A stretch of 64,000 bases of DNA from Atriophallophorus winterbourni (lineage: Eukaryota > Platyhelminthes > Trematoda > Plagiorchiida > Microphallidae), in contig JACCGJ010012940.1 in assembly GCA_013407085.1 (NCBI GenBank), positions 1 to 64,000 of the forward strand, in the 5' to 3' direction. A model generated the notes under the pieces. It did no database searches, had not been told where the DNA came from, and was given only the letters and a program-made list of their open reading frames with translations. Position numbers and translations under genes: made by a program. Below, piece after piece: positions 47,401 through 59,400 of the stretch. Numbering within the stretch: the first letter of the stretch is position 1; each line of letters begins with the position of its first letter.

Positions 47401-50400
47401 CGCTATCAATTGAGTGAGTTCCTGAAGTCTTTAGTATTAGGTGGATATGAAGTAGTTTACTGGAAAACTACAGGAAAGAAAGCCTTAAAAACCTGGTTAT
47501 TCCCTTTAGTTTGCAAACGTGGGATGACATTTGCAAGGATGACAAAGGGCGATGTTTCGTCTATATTTAAGGGCTCAATCTTTCTTAGACGATGTCCGCA
47601 ACGAATGCGAAAATTCGAATTCTAAACTATACCACTGCCGCTTATATATTACGTCCTATGATAGCTAAAGAACCAAAACGCCTATACGTCCTTAGCAGCC
47701 TTCATAAATTGCTACCATGGAGGCCCATGTGGTAAATGGAGCTGTAAGAAGCTTACATCGGGTGTAAATGTGATAATTCGGATTCCAAATTCATTGTTTT
47801 CATCTGTGAACGTGAGCTGAACTCGTCTGTTGTCAAGTGAAGTGGCGAGGAATGCTTGTTATGATGCGTGACAGTGAAAACCGCAGGGAAGCCGTCATGT
47901 TGATGTCGCTCTACTCGTTCACAACACTTGCTTAAATGCATGTTCGATTCGAGGTGTGGGCATCTTATCCCAGTGTATCTGTGCTTAATCTTTTTAAGGT
48001 TCCGTAGCTTTTCAGGCCCCACCTTTCCCAATATCTTTTAGAATATTTTACTATACCATAGTTGTATTGCCCTTAAGCACTTGGTACCGGTGTAATGCTG
48101 ATGATGGCCAAAGTAAACGACAAAAGGTAGATTACTTAATTAGATCAGAATATCAGAAGACGAAGGCCTAGATCAGTTTGATAAATTACATCAACAAATT
48201 GTTATCCGCTACACTGCTGGAATGAAATTCATTTTTATTGGACTGGTAGGAGTCTGACAAAAAACGTCCGATTTTATTTTATTTTCTAAAAAACAGAAAA
48301 ATTAACAGTGTGAATTAGGACAAAATTATTACGAGAAAAAAGTCTCTAAAATTTTGGGATTCAAACGTTTACAAACGATTGTTAGCGTCGATGTGAAAAA
48401 CTACCAAAAAACTGAACAGTTATCATTCATTAAACAAGATAATATCAAAATCTGGTTCAACCCTAACTTGGGAGACAGGCAAAGCGCCGGTAGTGTTGAA
48501 CACTGATGCGAACATTTGAACCAATTACGGAACAAACAAAAAGGAGTATCTTGAGTGCATACCATAAGAGCAACGATATTGAATAAATACAACTCAAAAC
48601 GAATGGATGTGCAGCAAAGCAAAACACTGAAGTAAACCCGGAAGATGATTATAAAACCCAAATTTTGACACCGATAAACATACTTGATTCTAAGTCGAAG
48701 ACCCTTATGGCACTTGTTTCGAAAGCCGGTCGAGAAGTAACATTGATCGGCTTTGTGGTGATTGGCAAAGTGCCGAGCATCGGCCGGATGGATAATCCTG
48801 AAATCCCGGGCTCCGTTGTGTAATCGATGGCGTAAGTTCCGTCAGGTCGCTTAGTAATTTCAAACGGAACTTGTTGGTTTCGACTGTCGGTAATGGCTAC
48901 ATTTAATGGGAAGGCAGCCAGTCCTTCTGTAAGTTCGTTTGCACCGAATGCACCTCGGGGGTCGATGAAAAATTGGGTGCGTTCTCGTTGAACGTTGTCT
49001 TCCAGACCTGGTCCCCACAGTTTGACTTCACTAAGTTTCGGCTCGGATAAAACAGGAATCTGAAGACGCAATCGATTGGAATATGTTTATGACCGATCGT
49101 ATATTCGTAATACAAAGAAATTTGAATGCAATCGGTTAGAGCAGTTTTGTGTAACGTTTCACTTCTGACACAGAAGCTTCATCAGACCAAGAGTGATAGT
49201 CAGGACAGGGAAGATGACTAAATAGCCTACAGTACGCCTATAGTGTGTTACGTCTCGTAGGAATGACCAGAATCAGTGGTCGATTTTCCTACTAGTGTGT
49301 ATTGACATCAATCTAATACAAGTGAACAAGGTCAAGGTCGGTTGACACAGCGGCCCACATGCGTAAAAGTACATAAATAACGGGGCTAATGTTAGGCTGT
49401 TTTTGAAGAAAAAAATATTATTAACTAGTAGGTATCAGGTGAATAACAACTATTTAACTTCGCATCATTGCCGAGCGCCAGGTGGTGGAGATTTCTGCTC
49501 CATCCACCTGATTGACCGCCAGGCGACCTGCATTGGCGATTTCGACCGCCTCCGCATGTAGGCGTTCGAGATACGGTTTAATACCGAGTCTCAATATTTC
49601 CACATTGTCTAGATCGACGCTGTGGCCCGTATCTAAAACGTGCTCCGCCAAGGCGGAATCACGAATAAGGGATTGATATTCCCTCGCACTCCGGGGCTGT
49701 CTCCGGACACGCTTTCGGTGTTCTTCGATGTTAGTACCAAATTCCCTGGAAGGCTGCCCTATGTAAACACCCGAACCGTCCTCACAGTAGATTCGGTGCA
49801 TGCTGTTCGTAACGCTAGATAAAGGTGTCTTATCCTTGAGGTGCATCAGAACCGAACGGATAGTTTTCCCTTTCTCATAAGTTACGTTGAAGACGCAAAG
49901 TTTAAACAATTACATTTTGGATGGTTATTGGATAAAATATCTCCTAACTTTAAAAGCTTGATCAAGCAAGCTATAGAAAAATTCGTAGAAGAAAAAGCGA
50001 GAGCTTGAGAAGCGCCGGTGAAGAAGAAGATAGAAGATAAATATCGTGATGGCGCTGGATTGCACTTAAAGTTTAGGCATATCGCTTAGCTTGGCCGATT
50101 ATTTGCGCTTGTGATGTACATCCACGGTGGACATCGGCAGATGAAGGCCAACAACAACAGATTAAAAAGTATAAACAGCCGGTATGTGAAATCCACATGA
50201 TATCGAACAATTGAGATGTGCCGAATCTACAGAAGATCGACCGAGGCAAGACATCGATTACTGGCCAGAACAACATGGATAGCAAAATGGATACTCACTC
50301 TGAACGGAACACCTTTTAGAGGTATGTGGCCCACGGTGGCATAGAGCGTATGAACTCCTGATGATTTCGGTGTGACGCTGTACACAATGCTACCATCTGC

Positions 50401-53400
50401 TCGTCGCTTGAAGCGCAACGGAACAAGTTCACCCATATCGTTCGCGCATTGAACGTTCAAGACCGAATCGAGATTGTTATCGCCCAAGGAACGGTATAAT
50501 GCTGTGGGAATGGCATCCGCTAAGCCTTCGACAGTAAACTCTGAGGTTTGACCCACCAAGAGCGGAGTTTTAGAAAAGATTGGTCCCTGGATTTTCATCT
50601 GAAAAATAAAATAAACAGGATGAATAGAGATTTAATTTTAGACCATCCGTTAAATTAACCCACCGCGTTTACCAACAGAGCAATTAACAAGAAACGAAAC
50701 TTCCGGGCATAATGAAAACCACATTAATTTAACTTGCACAAATCTCTTCTTGCACTTCGAGGGCAGCGAGACCAGTTTTAAAGAAAAATGTTTAACATAA
50801 AACCTTAGGGTCACAAACGTTGAATCTAGTCATGCATTTACATACACATAAAACAATTCACTCAATGGATGATTCCCATAAATGAGGCAATAGAAACTAG
50901 GCGAGAGACCAATACACGATATCTCATACTGGATTGGGCATATTATCGCATCATATGTTGCGGCATCGGAAATGATGGAAAAATTGAATGAATGATCTCC
51001 GATAGAATATTGGACAAAATAACGCAACCTTGATGAAGTGAGTGCAGGCCGAATACTTACTAAATCTGGCTTAATTTCTCCTTTATCCGGATGAATATAA
51101 GGCATGTATGGCGAGTCCTGTATATCATCACCGTCATAGTGAATGTGAACTGCATACTCGCCGGGTTGAGCAACCCAGTAGGTCACCCTGGCGCTCCCGT
51201 CTCCGTTGTTGGCACTGTCCATGGTCGCTTCGCTTGGACCCTCGATTGAAAATGCTTTAAGGGAAAGAGAAACGAGAAAAGAATATCAGAAGATCATTGG
51301 AGTATCCCCAGAAAACAGTGAATGGATTAATAAGTGATTGGTTCAATGAATGACATAATGAAATGAGCACTCACTAAGTTTGTTTCCAGATTCTTGAGAA
51401 CACACTGTGAAAATATTCGGATGGTTGACGACGCCGGCGATTAGACCGGGGCCAAAAGCGGTGATAGCGGTTTTCCTGTAGGGGCCAATTACTATCTGAA
51501 ATTTTTTAAGCAAGAGATTGATTGTTAAGTTCTAACTGTTGGGGCTCACAAAAATTAAACTATTTGAAATTCACCTCAAATGGACTGCCCATTATGTCAC
51601 CACCTCCGTACTGAGCACGCAATTTGTATTTTCCCGGTCGTTGGGGTGCATAACTACAGTGCCAAAGGAATTTGTCAACCTGTTGGCAGGTAACACTTTC
51701 TGCCTCACCATCTGAAATAAAGAAATTTGCGAAAACCGAAGGTTAAAAATCCGTATTTGCATACATCTGGAACTTCACCGAGACTGGGCCTTATAGAGGT
51801 TTGTGTACCTCCGGGTCAGAGTCAGCTAAACTTGGTGGTGTCTCTCGGGCGTCGAGATACTCATAACAGGGAGGTCGATCAAAAGAGGTCAAACAAAATC
51901 AATCTGAACCTACTACCTGTTGGTTCACGTATTTTAGCCAAAATCTTTTGTGGAATCCCCTAACCTGACACCGTACTTCAGTCTAGACAATCGGGTTTGC
52001 ATTGCGCCCAAAAGTAGCTATGGAAATTCAGGAAAATGTCAGATCACGTGTTCTCTGTTCACACCATTAACGCTCTCACAATCCTCTACTGAGAAGCTAT
52101 GACAGAGTAGCAGCTTGTTCTCCAAAGCCCATAATTCTAGCTTATTCGAATGTTACCAACTCGTAAGGCCAATGAGCGTTCTCTTGCCCGCACGTACGCA
52201 AAGAGTGGTTTCATGTACCATCTTTAGCGCACATCGAACAACAGGCAGTCGTGGCCTGTAAAGTTAGTAGACTCGATATTCATGCATATTGTTTGACAGA
52301 AACACAGTTGCAAAAATCTAGTTCAGAGCACAGGCTTTATTTTGTGACACGCTTCAACCTTGAAATCTCCGTCGACGGACAAGTTCGCGCAACTTGACCA
52401 TATACTTGTTAACTACGTGTAGCGAGATTATGTGCAAGACTACCTATCATACTAGGCACCTGTCTAGAGTCCGGTCACGTGTTAGTCTGTGAGATAAACT
52501 TTTGACGTCATCTACTGAAAGAAATGCTGATGCGAGCTCGTTTATAATGGCTGGGGCAAGTTTAAAAAATGCCTCAGCAGCGCTTATCATACCGTCACTT
52601 AATCACAGAGTAACAAACGGGGACAAATTCGGATCCAAAAGCTCACCAAATGTTTGGTCGAAAATCTTACGCAGTATGGCTGCAAACCTAAGTCAATGGC
52701 ACCAACGTAGTTTATTATATGTCATATGTATCGCATATATTAAAAATTCCTTATCACATGCAGTGAAAGAACGAAGATGTGCTGACTTCATATACGCATT
52801 TGCATACTACGCTTACTTGCTTTTTGTTTGCGTGTTAGATCACAAGCTTTTCCTGCTTAATGTTGCTTGGAACTTTATCTTGTTCCAGACCCGTGCTTCA
52901 TGATGATGATGATGATGATGATCGACAACATGCCGTCCACTGTTTGAAATTGTCTGTTCGTCCATTGTTTGACTGGCAAACATTAATGATGAAAGAACTG
53001 GCTGCACCACGACTTTCGCATGGTAATTCATACGCTGTTAATGGTGGTCATTGCACGCTACATCTGGTTAGGACGGTGATTCGCATAATTATACAAGCGG
53101 TGCGTGCAAGAAGGGGTCGAGCTGTATGATAGCCTATCATTTTAGATACTGATGACCAATTTCCTCGCTTTTGTTTGTCTTTTATTTGCGGGAATAATGG
53201 GAGAATATAATATAGATTTATCGGCACTAAATGAGCGTATATCAACTATGTTGAACTCTAAGACAACCTAAATCCTTGTTTATCTAACCAGAGAGATTGT
53301 TCCATCTATCGGAATTCTTGTACACTTTCTAAATACAAGTTCATCCTACAGGATGCTGAACAGTCGCATCAACTGTAGCGCGTCTGGATGACAGAATTTT

Positions 53401-56400
53401 GACTTGTACTTATAAAATGAGGGTAGCATGTCTGAAATAGCATCATCTATGTCACCAGAGATGTTTGCCAAGTAATCACAAGGAAAGATAGGTTTAGTTA
53501 CAGATCCGAGCAGGGTTACATGTGTGTAAAAATGTACCTAAATAAAAAAACGAAGACAACTTGGAGTGCGATCGACAGTGGAAGTCCTTCAGTCATATAT
53601 TAAGAAACCTAGAAACGAAATACAACCAACCTACTAATTTTTCCTCAGGAAACGGTGCGCGGACGTCGAACTAGACAAACCGGAATGCGGTTTTGTGTGT
53701 CGCTGTATACGAATAAAGCCAATTTTGTCTTCTTCTTTCCTAGCCTCAGCAGATGAAGGTTTAAATGAGCAAACTAGCGCTGCTTGGTTCAGTCCGTTTC
53801 TCTTATCAGCGGTCATATATTCATATAAATAAAGCTTGAAAGTGTTCAGTGAATGCTTTGTAATTGGCAGTAGTGATTGAAAAACCATATATAGTCCGAA
53901 GCGCAATGACGAGCATAGCATGTTGTCGTGACGTCATTCAACATGATGACAATACTCGATTGAGGAGCAGGTTCGATGGCTCGCTATGCTCCACGTATAC
54001 AAGGCAGTATTCTGTTATGATTGTGTGGTAGACAAATGTTTGTGCTTCCAAATGGGGCAATACTGTTAATGACGACGGTGATAAATGGGAACCAAAGGTA
54101 CTGACGAAGAATGGATATAAACCGTTTAATTAAAGAAGCGATACATAGCATATTAGACTAGCACTGCTTACCAGACCGTACGAGGGAGCATGTCAGAGGT
54201 GCAATTCCACCACATTCTTCCGTATGAACCTGGAAGGAGACTTGATCTTGCACGCGGATCCCACGTGATTGAACACCACGCCCAGTCGCATATGCAGCGG
54301 CTGAATTCAAAGCTAACAAACAGAATGTAATAATCAATAGGCAAATAGTCAAATTTTTATATACGCGTGAGAAACAAGGCTAAGTAAAATTGTCATGCCG
54401 GTGTTGCTCATCAACGCGGATGGTGGGAACGAAAAGGACTATCACACGAAAACGGGGCATAAATTTAGGAAAAGAGTAAAGGAAATCACCATGGAAATTC
54501 AAAAAGGGCCCTTTGCACATGCAGCTATATGGAGCAAAGCGTGAGTATATACGGAGTAAGAAGAGTTACGGGTGGCAGCCCAAGTCCTTATCCGTGCATA
54601 CACAGCCATTAGACTACATGCTTGTCACTAGCAAGTAACATGTCCATGCAGCCATCTACGATGAGCGTCCACTTGCAAATACCTGGTGCGTCGATAGTTG
54701 TCGTATCAGGTTCACAACTTTCGTCAGCAATAGCATCAATAATATCACACATAACCGCGGTAAAGTGTTCCAGCGACCTATCGTTTGAACTGCATGAATT
54801 AGTCGCACTGTGGTAATGAGCGTTGGGAGAGTGGGATTCATTTGAGTGGCAACAGTTCATTACATCTACTTCAATATCGTTTTTGAGAATGCACTCTGCT
54901 GCCAATAATACTTCATCAGGTAGAGTTGTCGTAAAATCGGAGCTCGTTTGATCAGTGAATTTTAAAAGCGCAGCAACAGCTTCCGCTGTAAGATATCAAA
55001 GAGGCAATGGAAGAAAATGTATCGATGTATAATTCCTATTATATAAATTGTCAGATGGTGTATAGTTTAGATGGGTGACTTTCAAGCAAGCCCGAGAAGG
55101 CTTAAATGGGACTGATAATGAGCATCAAAAAGGTACGATCTCTAACAGCATATCGAACACCTAACAATAATGCGCTAAATCGATTGCTTAAGATGAATAG
55201 AATGACTGTGTTACGGTTTAAGCATTATAACGGGTAACACAGGAGAGCCGAAGAATATTCGTATTAAGAATCAATGTTAAACAGGTAAATCGGCATGATA
55301 GCACTTGTTTGTCGCATTACTTTGATGAGACAAGACATACTAATTGGCATCAGCCCGATGGTCAGTATTCGCAACGATTACAAATGCAGTTCAAGATGAA
55401 TACTATAGAGCTGATTTAAATCAGTCTATAAGTAACCGCATCATTCAAGAGACGTACGAAGTTTCAACACGTTTACCGGTGGCTGTGCAAACGGATATAA
55501 CTCATTCATGCTGACATTTCAGACAGCTTTGTCATTTCGTTTGCATGACCCGGCTTATTGCTACGTTCAGGCTAAGTCACATGGCGTAATATATCAGAAG
55601 TAAACCATTAATTTACTGCTTGGTTGAAAATCGTTTATTGTTGTTTCCGCTGAAAGATTTCGGGTGACAACAAATTGCAACAAAATGTGTCAGTTTAATG
55701 AAAAGAAATTTGAGTGCAATTAATTAGAGCAGTTTTTGGATAATGTTTCACTTCTGACACAGAAGCTTCGTCACACCAAGAGTGATAGTCACGACAGCGA
55801 AGATGAATAAGTAGTAGTCAACCCCCACTGATTGACCTTACCGCTAAACAGCCTATAGCACGCCTACAGTGTGTCACGTCTCGTGGGAATGACCAGGATC
55901 AGTGGTCAATTTTCCTTCTAGTGTGTATCCACATCAATCTAATACAAGTGAACACGGTCAATGTCAGTCGACACAGCGGCCCACATACATCACTAACGGG
56001 GCTAAGGTTACTATTTTTGAAGAAAAACAAAAATCTAATGAACTAGTAGGTATACGTTGAATAACAACTATTTACCTTCGCATCAGTGCCGACCGCCAGT
56101 GTCAGTTTCATTCTAAAGTTAGCATGCAGTTGACTAACAAACAGGGAAAGTAGCTTTTTTATCTCTTGGTACTTAGGCATTTAAGCTAGTTTAGATGTGC
56201 GCCGCAGTGTGTATAAAAAGGTAGTTATAAAGCCAGATATACTGGATTGCTTAGATGTGCTCATAAATAATCGAACACAAGCCGGTAGGCGGGTAACAAC
56301 AGTAACTAATTGCGTCAGGCTCATTGCATCTCATCTAGGTTAATATTTTTCAGCTGATTGTTGCTGCTGTTGCAATGAGAAATAATTTCTTATCATCCTT

Positions 56401-59400
56401 CGACTAGGCACTTGGGTTTAGCTAAACAAGTTTTAATATGACAATGCCTATCTAAACGAAGTTGAGACACATTAATAATATGCACACCAAGGAATAAGCA
56501 AGTTAAAATGATATACTGACATCAGCAGACTGTTAAGCGTTAAACCAGAATAATTGTAAATAACTGGAAAAGGTAACATCAGAAAATGCTCGGTTAATTT
56601 TACCACACCAGATGAAGAATTCTCAAACTAGACATGCATTATCTAAACACAACATGCTAAAGTTACCTCTCTGAGATACGCCTGACAATTACAATAGTTG
56701 AGACAATTTGTGGTTAACAGATCGACAAAAATAATACGACACGAAACCATCTAATCAAATAAATTAGGTAAAAACTAACAGGTGACACAGTACTGAATCG
56801 GGCATTATCTAAGATCTGATAAACTGCGTTGGGCTAGTGGTCTAGAACATCTGTTTCGTCTCGTGCAGTTGGGCAAACCGTAAAAGGTTCTAAAAATTAT
56901 CCAAGTTTCGGAATTAACAGCATCCCACTTAAATTGAACAAATTCATTTACAACGCCCGGGCAAGGTTCAAACATGATTTAAAAGATTGCATCGCGCCAA
57001 ACTCCCGTGCTTGTGATAATGTATACTATATTGATAACTTCTAGTCACTATTATTTACTTATAGATGATTGTCAATTTGGTTCCCAAACTCAAGTTTTCT
57101 TGCACCTTCAGGTGTTGTGATACATGACGTTGACGATGTGCTAACTGACAGTGAGCGAAATGCGAAGCTTGAATAGGACATGCTGCAAAGTAAACGTCCT
57201 GATTGCAAGTCTTCGTGTTGTAATATAACCGTTTTCAATTCTATAGATATGGCGTTATCAAATAAGTCGACCATGTCATCACAGACAATCTGAGCGTGAA
57301 TAGATAAAATATCAAAAAGGTAAAAAAATATTGCAAACGGACAAAAATAAAAGACTCACTGAAAAAGAACAAATAAATAAGCGTATATAAAATTACGGTT
57401 GAGGATCACTGAATATTTCTTTGGACTCAATACAAAGCGGAAAATATTACAAAATTAACAGTATATATTTCTTACGCGATCCAACTTCGATCGGATACGG
57501 GGCGTTTGGCAGTTTTTCACCATCGAAATACAAGAAAATTTGGTGGGTTCCGGGTTCTTTTGGTGTATACTCTACCGAATACATTCCAGCACCTTCTCGG
57601 GTTATTTTTGGCTTGATAACATCTTTTCGTGAATGTGGATCGATGATATAGCACTCAATTTCCCCTGTGCCGGCAGCTGAAAAGCAAACGATGATAACGC
57701 ATGTAAAAGGCTGTCCAGATATTTGCGAAACGTGTATAAGGAAAAACCAGTAAAACCTAAATCAAAAGTTCACCTTTAGTATCAACTTGGAACGAAGTAC
57801 GTTGATCGACACGCTTAGTTGCGCTTCGATCGATTCCAGGACCACTGACGACGACTTTACTGGTATCCCCTTGAGGTGGTTCAACCATTACGCCGAATGG
57901 ACAGTGGGGTACTTCGCAACCACCATATTTGACAATTACTCTGTATTGGCCAGTCATCATCGGTTTATAGGTGCATGTGAAAGATTGTGCAGGATCATTG
58001 TTCGGTGTTATTGTACACTGTTAAAGATGAGGATAGATTATTCATTCAAAGAATTCTACAATAAAATAAAAAACAATTAAGTAAATTGTGTTCAGCCCAA
58101 TCATTTAAAAATGGATAAAACGAGCGTGATAATAGTGTCGAAATTTATTAGGCGTGATTTATGAACAAATTACTGAAATGTTTTGAGCTAACTGTTACCA
58201 CAGATATCGTGAGAAACATCAATATCTTACAACAACAATCATTTGCTGAATTAAAAAAAACTTTAGAAATGCAAAGCAACACTCCGCGTGTGCGTAAGAG
58301 TTCATGAGAAAAACTATCTATGATTGCACCGTAGGGATCAAAAACTGAATACACCGCTATTTTTGACGTGGATACTATTGCCCCACATATGGATGAGACC
58401 TAAAGAGCTTTGTAGTAACTCAGCTTGCATGTAACCAGAAAATTCAAACACTGTTTTCGAACTTACGGGTTCTTTGGCACCCTTGGGATCAAGAACAAGA
58501 ATATCTAATTTTCCACGACCAGCTTCTGCGGTGTCGATTGTGAAAGTACAAGGTTTTCCAATTATGTTGCCAAGTGGCTCAACACCTAAACAAAATGAAA
58601 AAGACGTATTACAAAATAAATTGTAATTCAAGTGAACATGAGCAGTACAGAAATGTTGAATATGTGATAGATTTAAATGTTTTAGCTCCAAAATAGGCTA
58701 TAAAAATGAGCGCTTGTATGCCACTGTTGGATAAGACTGGGGTGTGAATGACGGAAAAGCATGCAAATGAATATTTTGTTTCAAGGCTATAACAATGTTT
58801 TTATAAAATCGTCACAAAATGTCTATACGACGAATAAAATTATATGTTTTGGTGTAATCAAAGCACCACACTGTCTGAGATTATAGTGGTCTTAGATGCT
58901 GTTCGGTTGCTCGCGCTAAGATAAATGGAATAATAGAAAATGACAATGAGGCTTCAGCGCCTCTCCGCATGTGGCTTAGTACCTCCGGCAAATCAATTTA
59001 ACAAGATTTTATCTGCATGTTTGCGAAACCGTGAGCAAACAGTTACCTGATAATTCATGTCAATAACGGTCGACGAATATAAAAACCAACTATAACTATC
59101 AGGTTTGTGGAGTGCGCGATTGAAAAGTATTAATTCGAAAATTTTGTTCGAACTAAGACTTCATTAAACTGAAACTATCTTAGTTTCTGGTAAGCGTAGA
59201 AAGTTTATTTTGAATTATTTAAGCCATGCTTCCCCATTGACGGTAGGCCAGTGGTAGAGATCGAAAAATACACAGTCAGCGATGTTGAGTGTAATTTGAG
59301 AGAAGGCCAGAATGTTAGGCTTGTAGGTAAATTGAAGAATGTGATAATGATAAAAACAGTTGGAGCTTCACGAAATCTTACAAACTATAAGGGTTACTAT

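Larger units (their letters stand above)
49060..50298 (-). other. Filamin intron 12
   Basis: Occupied largely by the 3' half of a Penelope-like element (49,140-49,910). Confidence 0.75.
51712..54171 (-). other. Filamin intron 8
   Basis: Contains a decayed RTE LINE endonuclease (51.75-52.5 kb, plus strand) and an ATG microsatellite (52,899-52,922). The part 53.2-54.1 kb shows nothing recognised. Confidence 0.65.
54301..57475 (-). other. Filamin intron 7
   Basis: Contains a candidate alternative terminal exon (54,609-54,985), a Penelope 3' UTR remnant (55,705-56,105) and an exon-like stretch (57,059-57,289). Confidence 0.7.

Noticed and set aside
47753..48031. Minus-strand frame with '[14 protein letters not shown]' between filamin exons 13 and 14, looking like a filamin repeat exon
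   Set aside because: Exon 13 joins exon 14 directly in phase 1 and completes the repeats; including this stretch breaks the phase (it would end in phase 2).
51727..51963. 78-codon plus-strand frame as a gene
   Set aside because: It overlaps the area of a decayed RTE LINE and has no motif of its own.
54895..54930. CTACCTGATGAAG on the minus strand, resembling the hammerhead core
   Set aside because: No stem II or GAAA downstream; it lies in the open stretch of the candidate exon ('LPDEVLL').
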